This document shows positions 1 to 8,200 of a stretch of 64,000 nucleotides of DNA, in pieces; the stretch's first letter is position 1, and each line of letters begins with the position of its first letter. Below the pieces are notes generated by a model. It saw nothing but the letters and a program-made list of their open reading frames with translations, did no database searches and was not told the DNA's origin. The translations under genes and the position numbers were made by a program. Source of the DNA: an uncultured Rhodospirillales bacterium (GTDB lineage Bacteria; Pseudomonadota; Alphaproteobacteria; Azospirillales; Azospirillaceae); contig CAIYNU010000055.1 of the NCBI GenBank assembly GCA_903927615.1, positions 1 through 64,000 on the forward strand, given 5' to 3'.

Positions 1-2
1 GG

Positions 3-128
3 AACCTCGTCGAACGATTCTTCAATAAAATAAAAGGATTTAGGGCTATTGCCACCCGTTACGACAAGCTTGAAACCACTTTTCTGGCCGCCGTTCAACT
101 TGTCGCTACCTTCCTGTGGCTCAATTGA
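3..128 (+). CDS. IS5-family transposase, C-terminal end (cut by window edge)
   Basis: The first bases encode the last 41 residues of a transposase. The reading frame is open from base 3 and carries the pattern N-L-V-E-R-F-F-N-K-I-K, then a conserved R-Y-D-K-L segment and a hydrophobic tail ending at a TGA. The R-Y-D-K-L block followed by a short hydrophobic end is typical of the C-terminus of IS5/IS427-group DDE transposases. The rest of the gene lies outside the window, so completeness cannot be judged. The right end of the element probably falls just downstream, around the CGCCCTAG near 133-140, but no inverted repeat can be matched without the left end. It marks the edge of a mobile-element-rich stretch. 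Confidence 0.75.
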   Translation, partial: NLVERFFNKIKGFRAIATRYDKLETTFLAAVQLVATFLWLN

Positions 129-253
129 CGACACGCCCTAGTTTGTTGATAATATTTATACCGCAACAGCATCATTATTCCTTCTACGGCAGGCCATTTC
201 ATTCTGCCGGGAGTTTCACGAGCTCCAGAAGACGGCCAATTTATACATTATGT

Positions 254-808
254 TCAAAGATTTTTATTGTTCAGCCTCGAAATCGTCCACCGACTGACAT
301 TATAGCTGCGGGCTATGTCCGGCACTGGCTCGCCCGCTTCGCGCCGCTTGATTGCCTCGCGCTGCTGATGCGGTGTGAGTGTAGGCTTGCGGCCCATCTT
401 CACGCCACGGGCTTTGGCGCGTTCACGCCCCTCAGTGGTACGAGCACGGATCAGTTCGCGTTCGAACTCGGCGAGTCCGCCAAGGACGGTCAGCATCAAG
501 CGGCCGTGCGGTGTCGTTGTGTCGGCCCACGCGTCGGCAAGGGACCGGAAGCCTACGCCCATGTCGGCAAGAGCCTCGAGGGTGTGCAACAGGTCGAGCG
601 TCGAACGGGCTAATCGGTCAAGTCGCGTCACCATCACCACATCACCGGCGGTGAGTTGGTCGAGCATGCGGCGAAGCTGGGCGCGGTCAGACTTCGCGCC
701 GCTCGCCACTTCCTGAAACACCCGCTCGCACCCTGTGGCCGTCAGTGCGGCCACCTGTGCCGCCACGCTCTGACCGTCGGTCGAGACCCGCGCATAGCCA
801 TAAATCAT
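254..808 (-). CDS. Small serine recombinase (Tn3-type resolvase/invertase)
   Basis: A protein of about 184 residues with the full resolvase layout. The N-terminal catalytic domain begins Y-G-Y-A-R-V-S-T-D-G-Q with the nucleophilic serine at about residue 9. It continues with V-T-R-L-D-R-L-A-R-S (catalytic arginines) and A-E-F-E-R-E-L-I. A C-terminal helix-turn-helix ends around V-P-D-I-A-R-S-Y-N-V-S-R-W-T-I. The ATG at 808 was chosen over a GTG at 823 because the catalytic strand starts there and a res-like inverted repeat (815-839) then sits directly upstream. Enzymes of this family cut and rejoin DNA at paired sites through a phosphoserine link. The gene stands beside a transposase tail and a toxin-antitoxin pair, so it probably belongs to a transposon or integrated element. 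Confidence 0.9.
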   Translation of the reverse strand: MIYGYARVSTDGQSVAAQVAALTATGCERVFQEVASGAKSDRAQLRRMLDQLTAGDVVMVTRLDRLARSTLDLLHTLEALADMGVGFRSLADAWADTTTPHGRLMLTVLGGLAEFERELIRARTTEGRERAKARGVKMGRKPTLTPHQQREAIKRREAGEPVPDIARSYNVSRWTISRLNNKNL

Positions 809-814
809 GCGGGT

Positions 815-956
815 ATTCTGCACCGGATTTCTGCACTGGAAAAGCCTAATCAGCTCAAAGAAAGAACTGTGTTTAGTGCGGAATTCAAGACTTTTGCACG
901 AATCTCAAGTCATTGAATCCGGCAACGATTTCTGGTGCAGAAGTCGGGTGCAAAAT
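815..956. repeat. Res-like inverted repeat upstream of the resolvase
   Basis: Two 25-base segments, 815-839 and 932-956, are inverted copies of each other and match at about 20 of 25 positions. Each holds two TGCAC-type blocks about ten bases apart. They are separated by 92 bases and lie immediately upstream of the resolvase gene, where Tn3-family res sites normally sit. The reading as recombination subsites is inference from position and symmetry. Apart from this the 809-964 interval holds no gene. Confidence 0.5.
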
Positions 957-964
957 GACGGGCA

Positions 965-1495
965 TCACGTCCCGGTTGGCAAGGCGGCGCCTGCAAAGCT
1001 CCGATCTAAATCAGCCATCCGCACGAGCATGGTGCGGTGTGGGTCGAACGGCAGCTCCTGGAAGCCCCATCGGGCATAGAAGCGGCGCACGCCGTCGTCG
1101 AGCGGATGGGTGATGACCCCCATACTGCCGACGTTCCGGGAGGCATTGAGCGCTGTCCTCAATGCGAACAGGAGCAGGGACGAGGCATGTCCCTGGCCCT
1201 GATAGTCCCTATCCACGGCGAGTTGCCCGAGAAGCGTTACCGGCACCGGATCGGGGCGGTTGCGTTGTTGCGGCTTGGGAAGAAATGCTCGTTCGATTTG
1301 CGCAGAGCTGAGGGTGACATAGCCGACGATCCGACCGGAATCGACATTGGTAATGACATTCACGCGCGAGACGCCGCTCACGTGGTTGCCCCAAGCGTGA
1401 CGGCGGAACCAAGCGTTGAGGGAGTCGCGGCCACAGTCGAAATGAGCTGGATCGTCGCTCTCGACCAGGGGACGCGGCGGCGTGACCGCCGTCAT
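965..1495 (-). CDS. GNAT acetyltransferase toxin (TacT-like)
   Basis: A 176-residue GNAT-fold N-acetyltransferase. The acetyl-CoA pocket motif appears as Q-L-A-V-D-R-D-Y-Q-G-Q-G-H-A (about 90-103), followed by a G-V-I-T-H-P-L-D strand and the F-Y-A-R-W-G-F-Q-E-L motif near 139-148. Length and the C-terminal F-x-P-H-R-T-M pattern fit the TacT/AtaT toxin class, which blocks translation by acetylating the amino group of charged tRNAs. The partner is the DUF1778 protein immediately upstream: its stop codon and this ATG are one base apart, so the pair is one transcription unit. The toxin role is known for the family and inferred here; the tRNA target cannot be read from sequence. Confidence 0.88.
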   Translation of the reverse strand: MTAVTPPRPLVESDDPAHFDCGRDSLNAWFRRHAWGNHVSGVSRVNVITNVDSGRIVGYVTLSSAQIERAFLPKPQQRNRPDPVPVTLLGQLAVDRDYQGQGHASSLLLFALRTALNASRNVGSMGVITHPLDDGVRRFYARWGFQELPFDPHRTMLVRMADLDRSFAGAALPTGT

Positions 1496-1496
1496 G

Positions 1497-1772
1497 TCAG
1501 CGCTCCCAGGACGGGGCGCGTCGCGCGAGTTCGACCAATGGAGCGATGGTTTCGGCGGGGCGATCGATCCAGGCTTCGAACGCCTCCCAATCCTTAGCCG
1601 GAATGGTGACGACGAGACGGTTGAGGACTTCGACTTCGGCGGATTCCAGGGCTTTGCGGCGCACGAAGTCGCTGAGGCTGGTGTGCGCCTGTTCGGCCGC
1701 CGCTTCGAGGATGGCCCGCTCGGCGGGGTTGACCCGGACGCTCAAAACCGAGGAGGTGGAGGGGACGTTCAT
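1497..1772 (-). CDS. DUF1778 antitoxin (TacA-like, ribbon-helix-helix)
   Basis: A protein of about 91 residues from the ATG at 1772; an adjacent ATG at 1775 is equally possible. The N-terminal part (S-V-L-S-V-R-V-N-P-A-E-R-A-I-L) is the ribbon-helix-helix DNA-binding region of DUF1778 antitoxins. The C-terminal tail, with D-W-E-A-F-E-A-W-I-D-R-P, is the segment that wraps the GNAT toxin in characterised pairs. Antitoxins of this type neutralise the toxin and repress their own promoter. Gene order (antitoxin then toxin, one-base gap) is the standard arrangement. A strong promoter lies directly upstream and leaves almost no untranslated leader. Confidence 0.88.
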   Translation of the reverse strand: MNVPSTSSVLSVRVNPAERAILEAAAEQAHTSLSDFVRRKALESAEVEVLNRLVVTIPAKDWEAFEAWIDRPAETIAPLVELARRAPSWER

Positions 1773-1782
1773 CATGTGTATG

Positions 1783-1811
1783 ACAATAGCACACGGCGGT
1801 GTGGTTGTCAA
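1783..1811 (-). promoter_or_regulatory. Promoter of the toxin-antitoxin operon
   Basis: Reading leftward, a consensus -35 box TTGACA (1811-1806) is followed after 17 bases by TATTGT (1788-1783). Transcription would begin about 1776, next to the antitoxin start codons at 1775 and 1772, so the message would be leaderless or nearly so. An imperfect palindrome (GTGT...ACAC, 1776-1794) covers the -10 box and could be the autoregulatory operator. Boxes and spacing are seen directly; activity is inferred. Confidence 0.6.
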
Positions 1812-1819
1812 AGCCCATC

Positions 1820-1960
1820 GCTATCCGGTAACAGCCAAAGCCGGATACGCCCCGAGCCTTGGCGGCCTTGATGCCCGCCGTGGTGCGTTCGACGATCAAG
1901 GCGCGCTCGAAATTCAGCCAAGGCCGCCATGATGATGGAACACAAGCCGACCGCCGACAG
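1820..1960 (-). pseudogene. Frameshifted serine-resolvase remnant
   Basis: The minus strand encodes a recognisable internal resolvase segment split over two frames: S-I-I-M-A-A-L-A-E-F in one, then E-R-A-L-I-V-E-R-T-T-A-G-I-K-A-A-K-A-R-G in the next. The break is a single extra base near 1911. No start, catalytic serine or downstream HTH remains. It is unlike the intact resolvase at 254-808 in detail, so it is a fragment of a different recombinase. It lies just upstream of the toxin-antitoxin promoter and shows that this interval was assembled by earlier insertions. Confidence 0.65.
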
Positions 1961-2087
1961 AGCGCTGTTTCTCGCACCGGCACCTAACTTCTGCTGCCAA
2001 CCAGCCCCGCCGCGCTCTCGCCCAAAACGTCGGCTGACCCTATAGTTGTTGGGCAGACAGCCAGTCATTGTACGGAACGCCGGGGAA

Positions 2088-4673
2088 ATGAGCGCCACGC
2101 TCGACAACGAAATTGCGGAGCTCGAGGAGCGCCTGGCGTCCCTGGATCGGGAACGCCAGTCTATACAGGCCGCTCTGTCAGACTTGCGGGAGCGCCGCGA
2201 AGCCGAACTCGCCCTTGCGAACATTCCCCCTGAGCCGGTCGCAAACGATGCTTCGGTCACCATGGCGTCATCGCCAGCGGACAAGGTTGCCTTGTTTCGC
2301 AGCCTATTCCGTGGACGAACCGATGTGTTCCCGAAGCGGTGGGACAACCCCAAGACGGGAAAGTCGGGATACTCTCCAGCCTGCCGCAATGAATGGATCA
2401 GGGGACTCTGCGGCAAGCCGAAGGTGAAGTGCGGAGACTGTCCCGATCAGGCGTTCACTCCGGTCACGGACGAAATCATCGGCGGCCATCTCCAGGGTGT
2501 CGAACCGGGCACCCGGAATCGGTTCGGCGTACCGCCGAACTTCATTGCGGGCGTCTATCCTCTTCTTCCGGACGAGACCTGCTGGTTCCTCGCCGCCGAT
2601 TTCGACAAGCAATCCTGGATGCGGGACATCAAGGCGTTCCTCGACACCTGCCGGGACAAGGGCATTCCCGCGGCCTTGGAGCGATCCCGTTCCGGCAATG
2701 GCGGCCACGTCTGGATATTCTTCTCCGAGCCGGTTCGGGCAGACGAGGCCCGCAGGCTCGGCTCCTGGCTGATCACCGAGACCATGGAACGCTGCCCCGA
2801 CATCGGGTTCGATTCGTATGACCGCTTCTTTCCCAGCCAGGACACGATGCCGGCCGGCGGTTTCGGTAACCTAATCGCACTGCCAATGCAGAAGGTTCCG
2901 CGCGCCAAGGGCAACAGCGTTTTCCTTGATGACGCGTTCCGGCCATACGAGGACCAGTGGGCGTTCCTGTCGACGATCCGGCGGATGTCGAGAGCCGAGG
3001 TCGGGGTGCTAATCGAACGGGCCGCCTCCAACGGACGCATTCTGGGCGTCAGGTTGCCGCTCGACGAGGATGATGAGCAACCCTGGCTGACGCCGCCGTC
3101 TCGGCGGAAGCCAGAGCCGCCGGTTGCAGAGCCTCTGCCCGCCGGCGTCGACGTTGTGCTGGGAAACAAGGTCTTCATCGACCGCTCAGCGCTGCCGCCA
3201 ACCATCGTCAACCGACTCATCCGCCTCGCGGCATTCCAGAACCCCGAGTTCTATGCCGCGCAGGCGATGCGGTTGCCGACCTTCGGCACGCCGCGGATTA
3301 TCTCGTGCGCAGAACTGTTCGTGAAGCACGTCGCCTTGCCCAGGGGCTGCCTGGACGCCGCCCTTGATCTGCTCACCGGCATCGGCGTCACTCCGACTGT
3401 CCGGGATGAACGGCAGTCCGGCACGACGCTCGACACCCGGTTCGCGGGAACGCTGACGGCGGAACAGGAAGCAGCCACCCGCGCCCTGCTCGTCAAAGAC
3501 ACCGGCGTGCTGGCGGCGACGACGGCCTTCGGAAAAACAGTGGTCGCGGCGAGAATGATCGCGGAGCGGAGCACGAACACGCTCATCCTTGTCCACCGCC
3601 AGCAACTGCTCGATCAGCGGGTGGCGAGGCTGAAGGCGTTCCTCGACATCGATCCCGGTCGGATCGGCGTCATCCGCGGCGGAAAGAGGAAGCCAACCGG
3701 GGTCATCGACGTTGCCCTCATCCAGAGCCTATCGCGCAAAGGCGAAGTAGCCGACCTCGTCGCCGACTACGGCCACCTCATCGTCGATGAATGCCACCAC
3801 CTCTCGGCGGTCAGCTTCGAGGCGATCGCGGCCGCCGCGAAGGCCAGGTTCGTGCTGGGGCTGTCGGCGACGGTCACCCGGAAGGACGGCCACCACCCGA
3901 TCATATTCATGCAATGCGGGCCTGTCCGATATCGCGTCGACGCCCGGAAACAGGCGGCGGCCCGCCCATTCACCCATCGCGTCGTCCTCAGGACCACCGA
4001 CTTCTGCCCTCCCCCGACCGAGGACGGCGGGCGCATTCCCATACAGACCCTGTACGGCCTGCTCGCCCGCGACGAACGCCGCAATGACCTTATATTCGAC
4101 GACATCCTGGCCTCGCTCGAGGTCGGCCGTTCGCCCGTCGTCATCACCGAGCGCAAGGACCACCTCCAGATATTGGCCGAGCGGCTCTCCCGGTTCGCGA
4201 AAAACGTGATCGTCCTGAGCGGTGGCATGGGGGTCGGCGACAGGCGGAAGACAGCTGAAGCTCTGGCGTCTGTGCCTGACGACACAGAGCGGGTTTTGGT
4301 CGCCACCGGCCGATATCTCGGTGAAGGATTCGATGATGCCCGGCTCGATACCTTGTTCCTGACCATGCCGATCGCGTGGCATGGGACCCTCGCCCAGTAT
4401 GCGGGACGCCTCCACCGACTGCATGCGGCCAAACGCGAGGTCGTTGTGTACGACTACGTCGATAGCGCCGTCGCCACGCTTGCCCGCATGGCCGATAAAC
4501 GGCTTACGGGATACAGGGACCTCGGTTACAAAATTACCGACGGGGTCAGGCGGCTGACGAAAGCTCCCCGGCCCTCTGCTGCCGAACTTCCTCTCATCTC
4601 CGATAGGATGACGCCCTCCAAAAATGCGAACGGGGAAATGCCACCACACGACATCCTTGATATGGAGGTTTGA
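2088..4673 (+). CDS. Archaeo-eukaryotic primase - SF2 helicase fusion, candidate defence protein
   Basis: An 861-residue protein from the ATG at 2088; an in-frame TTG lies at 2046. A short coiled coil (about 1-45) precedes a likely zinc knuckle (Cys 99, 108, 115, 118). The primase domain shows a D-F-D metal motif near 171-173, S-G-N-G-G-H near 202-207 and D-R-F-F-P-S-Q-D after it. The C-terminal half is a superfamily 2 helicase: Walker A variant A-T-T-A-F-G-K-T (477-484), D-E-C-H (567-570), S-A-T (593-595) and a Q-Y-A-G-R-L-H-R motif VI. This primase-plus-helicase layout matches proteins that databases label as TOTE conflict-system primases, thought to act on invader nucleic acid. The gene stands alone between the toxin-antitoxin pair and the SIR2 gene. 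A function beyond DNA/RNA-dependent ATPase and primase-like activity is inference. Confidence 0.8.
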   Translation: MSATLDNEIAELEERLASLDRERQSIQAALSDLRERREAELALANIPPEPVANDASVTMASSPADKVALFRSLFRGRTDVFPKRWDNPKTGKSGYSPACRNEWIRGLCGKPKVKCGDCPDQAFTPVTDEIIGGHLQGVEPGTRNRFGVPPNFIAGVYPLLPDETCWFLAADFDKQSWMRDIKAFLDTCRDKGIPAALERSRSGNGGHVWIFFSEPVRADEARRLGSWLITETMERCPDIGFDSYDRFFPSQDTMPAGGFGNLIALPMQKVPRAKGNSVFLDDAFRPYEDQWAFLSTIRRMSRAEVGVLIERAASNGRILGVRLPLDEDDEQPWLTPPSRRKPEPPVAEPLPAGVDVVLGNKVFIDRSALPPTIVNRLIRLAAFQNPEFYAAQAMRLPTFGTPRIISCAELFVKHVALPRGCLDAALDLLTGIGVTPTVRDERQSGTTLDTRFAGTLTAEQEAATRALLVKDTGVLAATTAFGKTVVAARMIAERSTNTLILVHRQQLLDQRVARLKAFLDIDPGRIGVIRGGKRKPTGVIDVALIQSLSRKGEVADLVADYGHLIVDECHHLSAVSFEAIAAAAKARFVLGLSATVTRKDGHHPIIFMQCGPVRYRVDARKQAAARPFTHRVVLRTTDFCPPPTEDGGRIPIQTLYGLLARDERRNDLIFDDILASLEVGRSPVVITERKDHLQILAERLSRFAKNVIVLSGGMGVGDRRKTAEALASVPDDTERVLVATGRYLGEGFDDARLDTLFLTMPIAWHGTLAQYAGRLHRLHAAKREVVVYDYVDSAVATLARMADKRLTGYRDLGYKITDGVRRLTKAPRPSAAELPLISDRMTPSKNANGEMPPHDILDMEV

Positions 4674-5272
4674 TCTCGTCCAGCCCGAGCCATGGGTGGG
4701 CGTCGGGAGCGCCCGGACCAAGTTGGGAGCTGTTGCTTTACAGTTGGGCGTTAACCTTTACAGGCGTAATCGGATATGCTAATAATAACAATTAGTTAGC
4801 GCTGGGCAGTTGGAAACTATGCTTTACGTTACACTTGGTGGCCAAGGCCAGATGGAATGCACCCTAGGCCCAAGTAGTGTATCGAAAGGAAGCATCAGCC
4901 TGTCGCCGCTTCGCTGCGGCGGGCTGAGCGCCGTAAAAACCAAGATTTCTGCCATCTTCGGCATCGCCCCCCGTCACCCCGACCACGTCTGGTCTTGGCG
5001 CCACCGCCGGGGGCTTCACGGAAGCTTCTTGACACCCCCTTGGGATCGATCGCAGCTTGCCCCTGGGCTTGCCGCATCCCCGGCAAAATGAAAGTCGTGC
5101 ACCTGGAAAGCGTCAGCAATCCGCTCAGTCACGAGAATAGACGGAACGACTACGCAACCTCCGGGCAGCCATCTAAGGAAACTCACCATGACCTCAGAAG
5201 AGTGTAGTTGCTGAATCCAGGGCACCCAAATGCAACTCAAAAGGATGGGTTTGCCTCAATCATATAACAAGC
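4674..5272. other. 599-base gene-free interval of mixed composition
   Basis: No reading frame here looks like a real protein. The first part (4740-4800) is visibly AT-rich compared with the window. The middle holds one copy of a degenerate repeat (4850-4975) also found at 8636-8775. Minus-strand frames across 4895-5240 are arginine-rich and resemble translated non-coding DNA. The interval separates the convergent ends of the primase-helicase and SIR2 genes. No clear terminator with a T-tract was found. Confidence 0.6.
4850..4975 (+). repeat. Degenerate direct repeat, copy 1
   Basis: This segment aligns in the same orientation with 8636-8775. Shared landmarks in order are TGGA-AATGCA, TAGTGT, CATCAGCCTGTCGC, a G/C-rich block with GGTGGGC or GCGGGC, an AAACCA stretch and GATTTCTGCCAT (GATTTCCGCCAT in the other copy). 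Between landmarks the copies differ by substitutions and short indels. It lies beyond the 3' end of the SIR2 gene and its partner lies upstream of that gene. It could be the remains of an insertion-sequence end or of a duplicated insertion boundary; the element family is not recognised. Confidence 0.55.
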
Positions 5273-8200
5273 TCAATATACCAGTTTGGTCACCACTGGT
5301 CCTCGCAAAGAAAACCCCACCTGAAATCGAACGACACTATCCAGCAAAACCTCACTCTCTGCTTCCGGAGAACAATCTGGTATATGAAAAAAAGCGCTCA
5401 GTTTCATCGCGTCGCATTGGATAAACCCATACCTATCCCGAAGGAACGACACGGTCCCGACGAATTCGCTCGGTGTCCCATCACTCTCACACAGTACACC
5501 ACTTACTGTAGTCTTTTCCTTGAACGGAACATTCGATTCGGAGAGCCTCCTGTAAATGGGGCGGGCCTCTTCGAAACGACCCATGATACACAACTGACGC
5601 GCATACCAGAACTGGGCCTGAAGGTTCCTATCCTCCGGTGAAAACGAACGTTGCAGGTGATACAGAATGAGCGGTGCTTCGATCCGATCGCCGTTATAGG
5701 CGCTTTCCATGATCGTCATAGCCAAATCGTAGTGTATGTCCTGGGCGGCAGGATTGAAGCCGAGGCATTGGTGGAGAACCTGCCGGGCTTCCGCATACGC
5801 TCCCTTGGATCGCTTCATGCGGGCGAGACGCTTCGTGATCAGCGTGCTCCGAGGGTTTGCCACGAAAGCTTTCTCTAATGCCGTTTCGGCTCGAATTGAT
5901 TGAGACAGGATTTTCGACAGTTCCGACTCTTCGGCCAGGAGAACCGCTTCATTCGGGAATGCCTGGAGGCCCCTCTTCAGGATTACCTCGGCCTTCGCGA
6001 TGCAGTCTCCGAGCTTCACCGTCGCAGCATCCGTATGGCCGTCCTCAATCACTGCGATCGCATCCTTCACTCCGTCGATCGCAGCCTTCAACAGGGTGTG
6101 ATGCGGATATGGACTGGTGTTACCCCTCCCGAGCAACGCGGACGCCGTCTCCATTGCGCTCTTTCTCCACGCCTGCCGTGAGAGAGGGTCTGAAACGATA
6201 CGAGACCGCTTAAGATTGAGTTCGGCGAGTGAATGTATTATGGCGAGATTGTGTGGTTCCAGACCCCTCGCTTTCTCGAGAAGTACTTCCGCAACGTTTA
6301 GTGCGCCCATGTTCACCGCGATATTCTTTTCGAAGATTCCCCTTTGCTGATACAGCACCGCACGTTCACCGAGGGCCGACTGGGCAGCGTCATAGACCTG
6401 CCGTATCTTGGAATGATCGGAAAGAACACTTTCCAGGTTTTCCGCCCTCACCAGTTTTCCGATTACCTCCTGGTCATAAGAAAAGCTGGGATTAAGTTTC
6501 GTAAGGATGCGAATGATGTTATCAAAGCGCTCCTCCTGACTTTTCACTATGGTCTCATAAAGCGTGTGCGCGATAAAGGAATGCCTCGCCTCGTATACGT
6601 AGTCGCCTGAACGCTTGTCCTCGCGAAGCACCACGATCGCCTCGAGAGGCTTAAACAGTTTATTTTGAAAGTTTTCAAATGAAATGTCGTGGATACGCGA
6701 AATCAAGCCTGCTCTCACCGGAGGACCGAAACGATGAAGTGAGCAAATGTCGAGATACAGAAGCTTGGCTTCGGCGGGATAAATCGACTGGTACTCCATT
6801 GCGATGATGGCCATGAGCGGCACACCGTGCGTCGCCTCCAGCAGTGCGACGAACAACTGCCTTCCATGCACATAATTGAGTTCATGGATTCTCCTCTCCT
6901 CGGACAATCCTTCTAGATATCCGAGGCTGCCGTGCTTTTCGAGCTTTGCTATGAGCGCCTTGACATTAGTCTCAGACAAATAACGCATTTCTTGAATATC
7001 CGAAACGTACGGTTCCAGGTCCTCGCACGACACATTCCAAGTATTCGGGGTCTCGGTTCCGATGATTTTCATACTGACCTTCAATCTACGAGCCAGCATC
7101 AGGATATCTAGAACCCTGTCCCTGTGTTCCGCGACATTGTCGACGAACAGAAACACAGGGAGATTGGTCAGACGTAATATCTCTTCGAAGCGATCTGTTT
7201 GGATGAGGTGCTGCCTGGCCACGAAGAAACACAGTCGGTCGTGCCTGGTAGCAGCCTCGTAACAGACCCGACGGAGAACAACACTCTTGCCAGATCCAGC
7301 GTGGCCTTTGACGACGACGAGTGATTGTCCAGCCCTGCCGAAGCTCGGCACCACATGCTCCGCAAGAAGAACGTCCACGATAGGTTGGCGTACGTCGAGT
7401 TCAGCCGCTATGGGGTACCAGCCTAGATCGAACCCGCGATAAAATTTTCCAGGGTCGCCGACAGGCGGATCGACTTCAGGCCCGACATGTTCGATGAATG
7501 AGTTCAGATAGTGCCTGAGATCCTCACTCTCCTGAGACCTCGGCGCGTTGATGAAACGCGAGAATGATGTCTTGTGCGACACGTCCGCCGAAACGACAGA
7601 AAGCACACGCTCGTTCGCGCTCAGCCTACGGTCTAGGCTTTCGAGCAAATTCTGGAAGGTCGTGTCGACCGCCACTACACGTCGGTCACGCCAGTATGCA
7701 ATCTCCCTCTCCCGAATACCCTTGCTGATGATGTAATGGCGCGGACGGTTATCCCCCTCCTTTATTATTTCATCAAACAGGCATCGCAGGTTCCTATCCT
7801 GAAATGAATAACCACAGAAAATCATTGTTTTCGTTTTTGACCATTCGAGAAACGTATTGAACTGCCCATTCCGTCCGTTCCTGAAAGAAATTAGCTGTTC
7901 AGTACTCGCGATCAATGGCGGATTCACTTCCTGGTAGCGCGTGATGCAACCGTGAAGCTTTACGTACAGCAGACTCCGATCACCCAGTTGGTCGGTCGCT
8001 CCGTCACCGTCCTTCGTGTTCGGCACCAGTTTTTGGAGCCGCCCGGGAGCACGCTGGTAGGCACGCTCCAACAGTAGATCATAATTGGTGCCCGCGATTC
8101 CCGCCCAAGCGAAAGTCGGAATTAGCCGGTGGAAATCGGTCGGGTGAAACGGATTGAGGATTTCGAATATTTTCCGCTGGACTGACCGTACGTCGCTGGC

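Noticed and set aside
4810-5091. 93-residue plus-strand frame between the two large island genes
   Set aside because: It covers one copy of the degenerate repeat and reads as translated non-coding DNA.
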